Source: Rubripirellula tenax (GTDB lineage Bacteria; Planctomycetota; Planctomycetia; Pirellulales; Pirellulaceae). From it: 64,000 nt of DNA. A program made the translations under genes and the position numbers. The notes under the pieces were generated by a model. That model did not search any database. It was not told the origin of the DNA and saw only the letters and a list, made by a program, of their open reading frames with translations. Below, piece after piece: positions 9,827 through 18,298 of the stretch. How positions within the stretch are numbered: the stretch's first letter is position 1; the number at the start of each line of letters is the position of its first letter. The stretch covers positions 218,372-282,371 of the forward strand of contig NZ_SJPW01000004.1 in assembly GCF_007860125.1 (NCBI RefSeq). Direction: 5' to 3'.

Positions 9827-10548
9827 TGAGCACTAAATTGCCGACCAAACCATCCGAACAACCCATTGACGAATTGCTTGAAATGGAAAGCGAATCGACG
9901 ATGCCAGTACCATCCGACCCATCTGTCTCTGGCCGCGGCCTAGCACTGGTCGTGCTCGTCAGTTTAGTGCTTGTGTCATGCTTGGTGCACGGTTATCTGG
10001 ATGGCCGTTGGGCAGCCAACACAAACCTTCAAGATCAAGGAAAGTTGTTAGAAGGTATTCCCTCGCAAGTTGGGCAATGGAAACTGTCTAAAACGTCTGA
10101 GCTTGACGAAAAGGCTAGCCAGTTGCTTCGCTGTTTTGGCTCAACCGTTCGCGAGTATTCAAATGAAGCCACTGGCGAGTCAGTAAACGTGGCAATCATG
10201 TTTGGCCCACGTGGGCCAATCGCCGTTCATACGCCCGAGGTTTGTTACAGTTCCGTCGGTACCGAAATTGTCCGCGAACGCGACATCGAATCGATCGCAG
10301 TCGGTGAGATGAAGAGTGACCTGTGGTCGGTTCAATTCGCCACGGACTCGAGCGATATTCCATCGCTAGACGTCTGGTACGCATGGAGCAGCGGTGGCCC
10401 TTGGGAAGCACGCGAGAACCCTCGTTTTTGGCTAACCGACAATCTTTATAAGATCCAGGTTGCCGGCCCCGTTGGTTCTGGTGAGCACCGGCCCGTCAAA
10501 GAATTTTTGACTGAGTTTTTACCGGCGGCTTCTTTGGCATTGAAGTAG
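9823..10548 (+). CDS. Exosortase-associated EpsI family protein
   Basis: A 241-residue protein with one TM segment near residues 42-62 and a periplasmic domain carrying the EpsI signature HTPEVCY (about residues 137-143) followed by a Gly-rich strand. EpsI-type domains often occur fused to the C-terminus of exosortases; here the domain is a separate gene. The family is thought to assist exosortase or the linked polysaccharide, but its biochemistry is unknown. The start is the first of two consecutive ATG codons and overlaps the TPR stop by 4 bases, so translation is probably coupled. A short C-terminal part (WYAWSSGGPWEARENPRFW) is rich in aromatic residues. Confidence 0.85.
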   Translation: MMSTKLPTKPSEQPIDELLEMESESTMPVPSDPSVSGRGLALVVLVSLVLVSCLVHGYLDGRWAANTNLQDQGKLLEGIPSQVGQWKLSKTSELDEKASQLLRCFGSTVREYSNEATGESVNVAIMFGPRGPIAVHTPEVCYSSVGTEIVRERDIESIAVGEMKSDLWSVQFATDSSDIPSLDVWYAWSSGGPWEARENPRFWLTDNLYKIQVAGPVGSGEHRPVKEFLTEFLPAASLALK

Positions 10549-10664
10549 TGTGGCTGGAAGAGCGTTGCTTAGAAATCATCAAGACAAGTTCAGAATTAGA
10601 AACGCATGAATGACGCGACGAGACCGATCGAGTACCGGATAGCATTGGCGGGAGAGAATTCAAC

Positions 10665-11657
10665 ATGGCAAAGATATGGCAAACGCTGATGTCGCTGAAG
10701 GCACTATCTAGAACGAACAGTAAATCCCGTGTTGAGCGGGCTCGCATAAACGATCGGTGGAGGTCCCAGCCATCGACGGTTGCACAAAATATGGCTACAA
10801 AAAACATCATGAATCGCAATGCCGGTCGGCAATCAGTCGCCATGCAACCTAACTCGTTCCTACCGCATCGACGAGTTAATTTTTTTCGCAGAAAGTACTT
10901 CCTGGATAGATGCGCAGGTGCCGTGCTCCTTGTCGGAGCAGCGCCGCTGACTTTGTTGCTTTACGGTTTGGTTCGAATCACTTCGCCCGGCCCTGGCTTT
11001 TATCGCCAAAAGCGAATTGGTCTTGATGGCCAAGTTTTCGAGATCGTGAAGTTGCGGTCGATGGTGACGAACGCAGAGAAGCCTGGCGAGCCCGTTTGGG
11101 CAACGAAACGCGATGCACGAGTCACACCTCTGGGTCGCATCTTGCGAGAATTGCATCTCGACGAACTGCCACAGCTTTGGAATGTTTGCAAAGGTGAGAT
11201 GTCATTGGTCGGCCCTCGCCCCGAACGACCCTTGATTTGTGAAGAACTGGCAAAAGAGATTGATGGCTATTACGAACGCAATTTGATTAAGCCAGGTGTA
11301 ACGGGACTTGCTCAAATCAACTTGCCTCCAGACCAGTCTCTCGAGGATGTTCATCGTAAGCAAATTTTAGACATCCACTATTTGCACCATGCTTGCCTTT
11401 GGCTTGACCTGCGGATGGTCGCTGCGACGGCACTCCGCTTAGTAGGCGTCAAGGGCGAGGTTGTTATTTCATTGATGCGACTTCGTTGCCGACATTTGCT
11501 TGACAATTTCGATGCCCCCTTCAAGTCAGCTGAGCGCTCGTTGACGGAATGTGCCGACACACCGTCGCAAACTGATTCCGACGGTGAACCGCAGCACCTC
11601 GAGTCTGCAATGGCATCCGCAGGCACTGAAAGTGATGTTCGTGGTGAACGGAATTAG
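10665..11657 (+). CDS. Initiating sugar-phosphate transferase (polyprenyl glycosylphosphotransferase)
   Basis: Transfers a sugar-1-phosphate to undecaprenyl phosphate, the first step of repeat-unit assembly at the inner membrane. The 330-residue protein is the short form: one hydrophobic re-entrant helix (about residues 80-105) and the catalytic domain with FEIVKLRSM, LHLDELPQLWNV and MSLVGPRPE, all hallmarks of the bacterial sugar transferase family. It lacks the four-helix N-terminal region of WbaP/WcaJ. An unusual 65-residue basic N-terminus precedes the helix. GGAGAG sits 8 bases before the ATG. The 117-base gap after the EpsI-like gene shows no clear terminator. The last 60 residues are low complexity and not part of the family. 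Confidence 0.9.
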   Translation: MAKIWQTLMSLKALSRTNSKSRVERARINDRWRSQPSTVAQNMATKNIMNRNAGRQSVAMQPNSFLPHRRVNFFRRKYFLDRCAGAVLLVGAAPLTLLLYGLVRITSPGPGFYRQKRIGLDGQVFEIVKLRSMVTNAEKPGEPVWATKRDARVTPLGRILRELHLDELPQLWNVCKGEMSLVGPRPERPLICEELAKEIDGYYERNLIKPGVTGLAQINLPPDQSLEDVHRKQILDIHYLHHACLWLDLRMVAATALRLVGVKGEVVISLMRLRCRHLLDNFDAPFKSAERSLTECADTPSQTDSDGEPQHLESAMASAGTESDVRGERN

Positions 11658-11690
11658 CTTCCCGAGCGGTGCCAAGAGCGGGAGTCCGTT

Positions 11691-12602
11691 ATGAAAAAAC
11701 ACGGAACTGATTCGACCATTTGCCACGCGCTGACGGTCGATGTAGAGGACTATTTTCAGGTTTCGGGATTTGAAAACCGTGTGCTTCGGAAGCAATGGGA
11801 TCAATACGAGAGCCGAGTCGAGGCAAATACCGATCGGCTACTTTCCTCGTTCGATCTACATGAAGTCAGAGGCACTTTTTTTGTCCTTGGTTGGGTGGCT
11901 GAGCGGTACCCGGCGCTGGTCAAACGCATTGCCAAGGCCGGTCACGAGATTGCTTCGCACGGCTATTGGCATCGTTTGGTGTATGACATTTCGGAAGAAG
12001 AGTTTGCGAGGGATCTGGTTGATTCCAAAGATGCGATCCATAACGCGTGCGGGGTTGAGACAACGGCCTATCGAGCACCGAGTTTTTCGATCGTCGAAAA
12101 ATCACTTTGGGCGCTGGACATCCTAATTGAGCACGGCTTCACCCAAGACAGTAGTATCTTTCCGATCTCGGGGCACGATCGCTATGGCATAGCCGACGCC
12201 AAACGCGAGATCCATGTGATTGAGAGGCGCAGCGGATCAATTGAAGAGTTCCCGCCCTCCTTAGCTCATGTGATGGGCGTTAAGGTTCCCGTTGGCGGAG
12301 GGTATTTTCGATTGCTGCCGCAAGCCCTGACATCGATGGCAATCGCAAAGATCGAAAACGAACGCCGTCCAGCAATGTTTTACATTCACCCGTGGGAAGT
12401 TGATCCGCAGCAGCCTAGGGTTGATGACATTGGGCGAATGAACCGGTTTCGGCACTATGTCGGACTCGCATCTACGCAGTCAAAACTGAGCCGTTTGATT
12501 TCGAACCACAAATTCGGCACCGTTGCTGACTCGATCCGATCACACTGGGGCGATGGCCGTAAACCCCAGCTGGCACCAGATTCTAACACGGTGGCGGTTT
12601 AG
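11691..12602 (+). CDS. PEP-CTERM-associated polysaccharide deacetylase (NodB fold)
   Basis: A 303-residue metal-dependent deacetylase expected to remove N-acetyl groups from the polymer or its lipid-linked precursor. The NodB motifs are in order: TVDVEDYF near the N-terminus (catalytic and metal Asp), HEIASHGYWH (metal-binding His pair), YRAPSFS, and a late FYIHPWEVDP typical of the PEP-CTERM/exosortase-linked subfamily. There is no signal peptide, which fits this subfamily and suggests a cytoplasmic substrate. It lies 33 bases after the sugar transferase, so the two are probably co-transcribed. Confidence 0.9.
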   Translation: MKKHGTDSTICHALTVDVEDYFQVSGFENRVLRKQWDQYESRVEANTDRLLSSFDLHEVRGTFFVLGWVAERYPALVKRIAKAGHEIASHGYWHRLVYDISEEEFARDLVDSKDAIHNACGVETTAYRAPSFSIVEKSLWALDILIEHGFTQDSSIFPISGHDRYGIADAKREIHVIERRSGSIEEFPPSLAHVMGVKVPVGGGYFRLLPQALTSMAIAKIENERRPAMFYIHPWEVDPQQPRVDDIGRMNRFRHYVGLASTQSKLSRLISNHKFGTVADSIRSHWGDGRKPQLAPDSNTVAV

Positions 12603-12922
12603 GCTTTCAGCAACTTAGCCATCGTTTTCCGCTAGGTCGGCGGAAGGCAAGACATTTTAGAGAGTTCACCCGCATGGGGTTGCCTGCGCTTCGCGGTCAC
12701 CCACGTGGACGAAGTCCGCGCAGTCAGATCCCTTTGGATGTCTCCCCGTCTACGCAGACCCGATGCAGAAAAATGGCTACAGCAAGATGCGTTCGTCAGG
12801 CGTGGAACCGGAAGAGTCACTGCAATTTTAGTTACAGGTTGTTGGTCAAGAATCGATCTGATACTTGATACTCAATATTTGATTGCCGGTGCAATGTCAA
12901 CGCGATCGAACGCAAACATTAA
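12603..12922. other. Intergenic region before the flippase gene
   Basis: Some 320 bases without a convincing gene. A 6-bp inverted repeat (12627-12632 with 12640-12645, TTCCGC/GCGGAA) follows the deacetylase stop but has no T-tract. A tandem TGATACT pair lies at 12859-12872. A 63-codon frame from an ATG at 12738 ends at 12926, overlapping the flippase start by 4 bases; its peptide (MSPRLRRPDAEKWLQQDAF...) matches nothing I know. It could be a small coupled leader gene or chance. Confidence 0.4.
12859..12872 (+). repeat. Tandem TGATACT x2
   Basis: Two perfect 7-base direct copies with no spacer, 51 bases before the Wzx start and next to an AT-rich stretch. Spacing and position would suit a regulator site, but a pair of 7-mers can arise by chance. 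Confidence 0.35.
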
Positions 12923-14527
12923 ATGAACGTCGCTAAAACAGTATTGAAGAATGTTGCGTCCAGCTGGATAGGCCTGGCGTGCCAGATTGTGGTCACGCTA
13001 ATCCTTACTCCTTTTGTCATTGCCAAGCTTGGAACAGAAGCCTACGGCGTATGGCTTCTCATACAGAGCATGGTCGGGTATTACGGAATGCTCGACATGG
13101 GTTTGCGGGCGGGCCTGACCCAATCTATCACGCGTCGAATCGCGGCAGGCGACAACGATTCTGTACGTCGACACATTGCCGCTGCCATACCGCTTTTGCT
13201 TGGTTTTGGCATCGCGATCTTGGTGGTGGCTTTCGCCGTTGGAGTACTGCTTCCGTATGCCGTTGACATGACGGGCGACATAGCACACTTGGTGTTGCCG
13301 GTTGTGCTAGTTCAAGCGATTGGCGTTGCGATTAAGATGCCGATTGCACCCTACGGGTCAGTGCTCGTTGGCCTTCAACGTTACGACATTGCGAATGCGA
13401 TCTCAGTGGCTACGCGTGTGGTTTTCGCCGTGTTGACCTGGCAAGCACTTAGCGCCGGAATGGGGCTTTTCGGACTAGCGATGATCCTGGCGATCACCGA
13501 CTGCATTGATGCTGCAATTCGAGTCGCTGTGGCTCGGCGACTTTTGCCCGAGATCAAGCACTGTGGCGTGACGTTTGATCGAACCGAATTGAAGGAGATT
13601 GCGAGCGTAAGTGGATGGAATTTCATGATTGGAATCTGTCGACAGCTCATCTATTTCTCCGACGCAACTGTTGTCGCAGTTTTATTTAGTGCCAAAGCCG
13701 TGGCACCCTACGGCATCGCAGGCGCACTGGTCGAATATGGCACGAAAGTTGTCGTGACGGGCACGAAAGTACTTTTTCCATCAATGTCGCATCTTATTAA
13801 GAACGGCAGTAAGGAATCAATCGCCGAACTATACAGCACGTCGACCAGGATCGTTCTTGGGATTTCGCTGACCCTGTTGATTGTTGGCTCAACTTGGGTC
13901 AGCCCATTTCTGCATCTGTGGCTGGGCGACTCTGCGGATGCAAAGCAGTTATCTTCACAGGTTCCTGTGATCTATGTCGTTCTAAGCATCGCATTTACAT
14001 TTGTTGGGCTTCAACGAGTTGGTACGCAACTGATGTTGGCGGAGGGCCTGCTCAAGCCTATCTCCATTTTTTTAACCGCCGAGGCAGCGATCAATTTGGT
14101 CGCAAGCGTGATTGCAGGAAAGTTAATGGGACCAGTCGGAATCGCTGCTGGGACGATGGTGGCTGCTTTTTTAACGGGGCTCTTTCTTCACTTTCCAGCG
14201 CACGCAAAGATACTCGGGCAAACGAAATGGAAGCTGTTGGCCGATATCGCATCCAGGCCGATCATCTATGGGATATTGCTAAGCGGTACCATGTTAGCGC
14301 TGCACAGCTTACTGGGGAACTCTGCGACTTGGCCGCAGTTATTCGTTGCGGGCAGTCTTTCGGCAATGATCTCGCTGCTTTTTTTTCCGATACTATTGTC
14401 GACTTCGCAGATCTTGCATTTGAAAGTCGCTGTGACCGCCAAAATACGGACGGTGATTCGCCGCGGCGATCAAAGCGCCGATCGATCCGATACCGCGACC
14501 AAACCATCGAATACGACATCAGTTTAA
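12923..14527 (+). CDS. Polysaccharide flippase (Wzx-like, MOP superfamily)
   Basis: Expected to flip the undecaprenyl-linked repeat unit across the inner membrane. The 534-residue protein is hydrophobic with about 12-14 predicted helices. Its N-terminus (KNVASSWIGLACQIVVTLIL, then a GTEAYGVW loop) is typical of Wzx/RfbX-type transporters of the MOP exporter superfamily. The last 45 residues are charged and probably cytoplasmic. It starts a dense run of coupled genes: the next gene begins 2 bases after its stop. Confidence 0.88.
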   Translation: MNVAKTVLKNVASSWIGLACQIVVTLILTPFVIAKLGTEAYGVWLLIQSMVGYYGMLDMGLRAGLTQSITRRIAAGDNDSVRRHIAAAIPLLLGFGIAILVVAFAVGVLLPYAVDMTGDIAHLVLPVVLVQAIGVAIKMPIAPYGSVLVGLQRYDIANAISVATRVVFAVLTWQALSAGMGLFGLAMILAITDCIDAAIRVAVARRLLPEIKHCGVTFDRTELKEIASVSGWNFMIGICRQLIYFSDATVVAVLFSAKAVAPYGIAGALVEYGTKVVVTGTKVLFPSMSHLIKNGSKESIAELYSTSTRIVLGISLTLLIVGSTWVSPFLHLWLGDSADAKQLSSQVPVIYVVLSIAFTFVGLQRVGTQLMLAEGLLKPISIFLTAEAAINLVASVIAGKLMGPVGIAAGTMVAAFLTGLFLHFPAHAKILGQTKWKLLADIASRPIIYGILLSGTMLALHSLLGNSATWPQLFVAGSLSAMISLLFFPILLSTSQILHLKVAVTAKIRTVIRRGDQSADRSDTATKPSNTTSV

Positions 14528-14528
14528 C

Positions 14529-15077
14529 GTGCTGCGAGAAATAAAAAGGGAATACCGAGAGTGGCTGCGAGCCGTACTAAGAGGTTTGCCAGGTCGGACC
14601 GGTGAACGAGCGCGAAGGAAATTTTATGGGTTTGATGCCCCCAATACTTCGCGAGTACTTTCGAATGTTACGATCTATCACCCAGAAAACTTAAGGATCG
14701 GGAACCACTCGGCAATTTCGACCTATTGCCAACTCAATGCCAAATCGGGGATTGAGATTGGAAATGACGTACTCATTGGGCCAGGTTCGTTCATTTGGTC
14801 ACAGAATCACAATTTTACAGACACGAAGACGCCGGTTCGACTCCAGGGCTACAGCGGTTCGCGTGTCGTCATTGGAGACGATGTCTGGATCGCTGCGCGA
14901 TGCGTCATCCTACCGGGTGTCCATTTAGCGACCGGAACGATTGTGGCGGCCGGCGCGGTGGTCACGAAATCCACAAAACCTTACTCCATTGTGGCAGGCA
15001 CGCCTGCGGTTCAAGTGGGCAGTCGCAAAGATTCGGATAGCAATGGCGGCGCGTCCGAACCGGGTGCTTCATCATGA
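14529..15077 (+). CDS. Hexapeptide-repeat O-acetyltransferase (WbbJ/NodL type)
   Basis: A 182-residue left-handed beta-helix acetyltransferase, expected to O-acetylate a sugar of the repeat unit. Isoleucine-patch hexapeptides run through the centre (IEIGNDVLIGPGS, VVIGDDVWIAARCVIL, GTIVAAGAVVTKS) and the catalytic His is in SQNHNFTD. The C-terminal YSIVAGTPAVQV is the usual end of the family. The start is GTG at 14529, only 2 bases after the flippase stop, so coupling is likely. The gene overlaps the next by 4 bases. The acetyl donor is presumably acetyl-CoA. Confidence 0.88.
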   Translation: MLREIKREYREWLRAVLRGLPGRTGERARRKFYGFDAPNTSRVLSNVTIYHPENLRIGNHSAISTYCQLNAKSGIEIGNDVLIGPGSFIWSQNHNFTDTKTPVRLQGYSGSRVVIGDDVWIAARCVILPGVHLATGTIVAAGAVVTKSTKPYSIVAGTPAVQVGSRKDSDSNGGASEPGASS

Positions 15078-15976
15078 GTTCGCTGAAGTACCGCCTGAAA
15101 CGCAGGCTCAAGGCCATTCATCGCTATATCAGCAGCCCACACCTAGGACCGCAAGCTTTATCGGCTCACTTTGAAGAACTTGGACTGCGCCGGGGTGGAA
15201 TCGTGTTGGTCCATTCATCGCTGTCGTCGCTCGGTTACGTCCCAGGTGGTGCCCACTCCGTCATCGAGGCCTTGATCAAATACCTCGGCAACGAAGGGAC
15301 CCTGATGATGCCCGCTCATACCTGGATTGAGGTGAATCGGGGTAAGCGATCGTTTTCCCAGAACCAGGACCCAACCCATGTCGGCCACATCGCAGAAACG
15401 TTCCGTCGCTGGCCGGGCGTGGTCCGGAGTGCTCATCCGACCCACTCCGTCACCGCCCTGGGACCGCTTGCGAGCCAACTGACACATGGGCACCTAGAAG
15501 CGGAAAGCCCCTGCGGAGAAAACACGCCTTATGGTCGCATGATGGAAAACGACGGGCAAATCTTTCTGCTCGGCGTCGAATTGAAACGCAATACCTGCTT
15601 TCACTCTGTCGAAGCGATAGCAGACGTGCCGTACCTGCTTAAGCCGACGAAAGATGAATTTGATATCGAGCTAACGACTGGCGAGCTTAAGAAGAGTCTT
15701 GTGCGATGCCACCAGCGAGCGATCCCTAGCCGGTTCAACGCATTTAAAAATCCATTATCACAATCGGGATGCCTGCGGGAGGCGAAACTAGGGCATGGCA
15801 GTTCGATTGTCATTGACGCTTTACCCTTCCGCGACTTTATGCTGAAGGCATTAGAAATGGACCCCGATGTGCTGCTGGATCGCTCGTCAACAAGCTTTGG
15901 CACCCTAGTCGAATTGTGCACCGGAACGCCGAGTACAATGCGTCGCCCCAGCGAATCAAAGCACTCAAGTGGCTAG
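15074..15976 (+). CDS. AAC(3)-family N-acetyltransferase (YokD-like)
   Basis: A 300-residue member of the aminoglycoside 3-N-acetyltransferase fold. Motifs are VHSSLSSLGYVPGG at residues 46-59, HPTHSVTALGP with the catalytic His, and SPCGENTPYGRM. In polysaccharide loci such proteins are thought to acetylate amino sugars rather than antibiotics, and the tight coupling to a sugar O-acetyltransferase (ATGA overlap) supports that. A link to drug resistance is possible but not suggested by context. The C-terminal 20 residues are Ser/Arg rich and not conserved. Confidence 0.85.
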   Translation: MSSLKYRLKRRLKAIHRYISSPHLGPQALSAHFEELGLRRGGIVLVHSSLSSLGYVPGGAHSVIEALIKYLGNEGTLMMPAHTWIEVNRGKRSFSQNQDPTHVGHIAETFRRWPGVVRSAHPTHSVTALGPLASQLTHGHLEAESPCGENTPYGRMMENDGQIFLLGVELKRNTCFHSVEAIADVPYLLKPTKDEFDIELTTGELKKSLVRCHQRAIPSRFNAFKNPLSQSGCLREAKLGHGSSIVIDALPFRDFMLKALEMDPDVLLDRSSTSFGTLVELCTGTPSTMRRPSESKHSSG

Positions 15977-16102
15977 CAGCAACCTGGGCAACCCGAGCCG
16001 CATGCGACGACTCGGCACGACGACAACAAACTTACGATCATTGCAACTTGCGTTTGTGGCTAGCGACGACATTCACTACAGAAAACGACTTTGGCACATA
16101 TC

Positions 16103-16855
16103 ATGACCCTTAATCAAATCACACAGCGAGAGTCACTGAAGCTGAAATTCGAGGCCGAAGACGGACATGAAAACCCAACCGGTTATCGACGGTATCTCAG
16201 TCAACTCTTTGGCGATACAAACCTAAACGACAAACGGATTTTAGAAATCGGCAGCGGAAAAGGACTGATCAGCTTGCATTGCGGGCTTTCCGGCGCCAAG
16301 CACGTCATAAGTGTCGAACCAGAGATGGAGGGATCGACTTCGGGAGTCATTGCGATTCAGAACGAACGCATCAAGTTGCTTTCGCTCGAAAATGTGGAAC
16401 TGCGCCAAGAAGACTTTAACTCGCTCGATATCGCTGAGGGCTCGGTTGATTTAATCGTGATGATTGCCGTGCTGAACCACCTTTACGAAACTCCGCAAAA
16501 TGCGAGTCGCGACAAAGATGCATTTGACAAATACGTAGCCATTGCAGAGAAGTTGCATACTTTGCTTGACGAAGGCGGTGCCATCATTGCAACCGACGCT
16601 TGCCGATACTGCCTTTGGACTCAACTGCGCCGGATAGGCTGGCCGCGGAAATGGTGCCTGACCCAACGGACGATTGACTGGAGGATTCACCAACAACCTG
16701 CGGTTTGGGAAAAGATCTTTCGCGCTGCCGGGTTCTCTCGGTTTGAAGTCAAATACCCGGTTCCCAATCGTTTGCGACATTTGGAGCCTCTTATCAACAA
16801 CCCAGTTGGAAACTTCGCCGTCATGGGTGAGTTTATCTTTTATGCCTACAAGTAA
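16103..16855 (+). CDS. Class I SAM-dependent methyltransferase
   Basis: A 250-residue methyltransferase with motif I ILEIGSGKGLISL (about residues 47-59), the acidic end of strand 2 ISVEPEM, and a post-core LDEGGAIIATDACRY. It probably methylates a sugar hydroxyl or a modified sugar of the repeat unit, judged from its place between acetyltransferases and the polymerase. The ATG at 16103 is used; an in-frame TTG lies at 16091 and neither has a clear Shine-Dalgarno. A 126-base gap precedes it. Confidence 0.82.
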   Translation: MTLNQITQRESLKLKFEAEDGHENPTGYRRYLSQLFGDTNLNDKRILEIGSGKGLISLHCGLSGAKHVISVEPEMEGSTSGVIAIQNERIKLLSLENVELRQEDFNSLDIAEGSVDLIVMIAVLNHLYETPQNASRDKDAFDKYVAIAEKLHTLLDEGGAIIATDACRYCLWTQLRRIGWPRKWCLTQRTIDWRIHQQPAVWEKIFRAAGFSRFEVKYPVPNRLRHLEPLINNPVGNFAVMGEFIFYAYK

Positions 16856-16876
16856 CGCCTTTAAAACGCCAACGAA

Positions 16877-18298
16877 ATGAGCCTTACTGGACTCCTTTGG
16901 ATCTGCGTGTTCGTAGGCTTGTCGCTCGCCTCCGTGAAAAGGCCCGTCTATGCGGTCTTAGGTCACTTGATGGTCTTTTACGCCAGCCCCGTTTTTTGGT
17001 GGTTCGGCGGTGGTTTGTTGACTTCCTTGACCATGCGATGGAGCTTGGTTGCGGTTCTTGTGTTGGCCGTGGCAAACTTGTTGGGTTTTAAGAGCCGGCC
17101 GCGTCTTGATAAGCCGAGCCGTGTCTTCATGCAATTGCTGCTGTTGGTGTCGGTAAATGCGTTCTTCATTCACCATTTTTTTGCTGACTATCCACCGGAA
17201 AGCGCAAAGGTTTTTGACATCCTTTGGAAAGGGTGTTTGACGACGGCATTGTTCTATCTTTCGATTCGGAACCTGAAAGATCTTGAACTTGCCATCTTTG
17301 CAATGGTTTTGGGGTGCGGCTTTGTCGGTTATCAGATTGTTCTAAGCGGCCAGGGCTTCAGTGATGGCGGACGACTTGAAGGTATTCGGTTTGCCGGAGC
17401 GCAGGGCTCCAACGGAACGGCTGCCGTCCTTTCGGTTGGCCTTGTCTTGGCTGCCTACTTTGTCTTGACCATGAAAAACAAATGGTTCGGATTCATTTCG
17501 CTGGCCTTGGCACCGCTAATTCTTGAGTCGCTACTGCGTTGCAACAGTCGAGGCAGCTACCTTGGTTTGATCGCATCAGCGATCGCAATCGTCGTTTTTG
17601 CTCGCGGACCGGCTCGAAAACGCGCGGTCGGCTTATGCGCAATTGGTGTTGTTGCGGTGCTTGTGATGGCAAGCGATGCCAACATTTGGGCTCGATTCGA
17701 ATCGATATTTGCGAGTGCCGAAGAACGTGATGGCTCTGCATCAGAACGACTCGATTACTGGCGTGCAGCCCTTAAGATGATCGCTGACTACCCACTAGGA
17801 TCGGGAGGTGAAGCCGCGTTTACAAGCCCACGTGGTGTTGGCTATATCGCACACTTTCGAGAGGAATTCCGCTCCGTTCACAACGGTCCACTTGATATCG
17901 CCGCTGGCTGGGGAATCCAGGGACTCGTCTTCATGATGCTGATCATTGGCAAGGCGTGTTTGTTAGCCTGGCGAACACTTCATCAATGCATAAAAGACTT
18001 GAACGTTGATGATGCGTTGATCGGAACAGTCTTGATCTCGGCGATTGCGGGCCAAATGGTCTGTTCGCAGTTCACAAGCGTTTTAGACGGCGAGTGGTTC
18101 TTGTGGTTGGCTGCCTGCTGCTTTGCATATGCGCGATTGATGAAGGCTAGCCAATTGCCGGAAACTGATTTGCTGGGCGACGACGAGGAATTTGACGACG
18201 AGAACGAACCTAGTTTTCAATCAACGAATCCGTTGGGCGGTGAAAAACCACGCCCATCAGGCGGCTTTGATCCACATGACTCGGCGGCGGTGCGTTGA
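16877..18298 (+). CDS. O-antigen ligase/polymerase family protein (Wzy-like)
   Basis: A 473-residue polytopic protein with about 10-12 hydrophobic segments and the O-antigen ligase/polymerase signature: NSRGSYLGL (about residue 221), then a large periplasmic loop with YWRAALKMIADYPLGSG and SVHNGPLDIAAGWG. It is the best candidate for the repeat-unit polymerase of the Wzx/Wzc pathway here; a ligase role cannot be excluded. The last 50 residues are acidic and proline rich. It overlaps the following glycosyltransferase by 4 bases at TTGA. Confidence 0.88.
   Translation: MSLTGLLWICVFVGLSLASVKRPVYAVLGHLMVFYASPVFWWFGGGLLTSLTMRWSLVAVLVLAVANLLGFKSRPRLDKPSRVFMQLLLLVSVNAFFIHHFFADYPPESAKVFDILWKGCLTTALFYLSIRNLKDLELAIFAMVLGCGFVGYQIVLSGQGFSDGGRLEGIRFAGAQGSNGTAAVLSVGLVLAAYFVLTMKNKWFGFISLALAPLILESLLRCNSRGSYLGLIASAIAIVVFARGPARKRAVGLCAIGVVAVLVMASDANIWARFESIFASAEERDGSASERLDYWRAALKMIADYPLGSGGEAAFTSPRGVGYIAHFREEFRSVHNGPLDIAAGWGIQGLVFMMLIIGKACLLAWRTLHQCIKDLNVDDALIGTVLISAIAGQMVCSQFTSVLDGEWFLWLAACCFAYARLMKASQLPETDLLGDDEEFDDENEPSFQSTNPLGGEKPRPSGGFDPHDSAAVR

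Noticed and set aside
12674-12868. Plus-strand frame in the intergenic region before the flippase
   Set aside because: Arg/Ser-rich peptide with no motif; a different frame in the same place has better coupling evidence.
15916-16113. Plus-strand frame between the AAC(3)-like and methyltransferase genes
   Set aside because: Composition is random-like, and it overlaps both neighbours.
16674-16880. Frame ending in an ATGA overlap with the polymerase gene
   Set aside because: It lies wholly inside the methyltransferase gene in another frame, so the overlap is a by-product.
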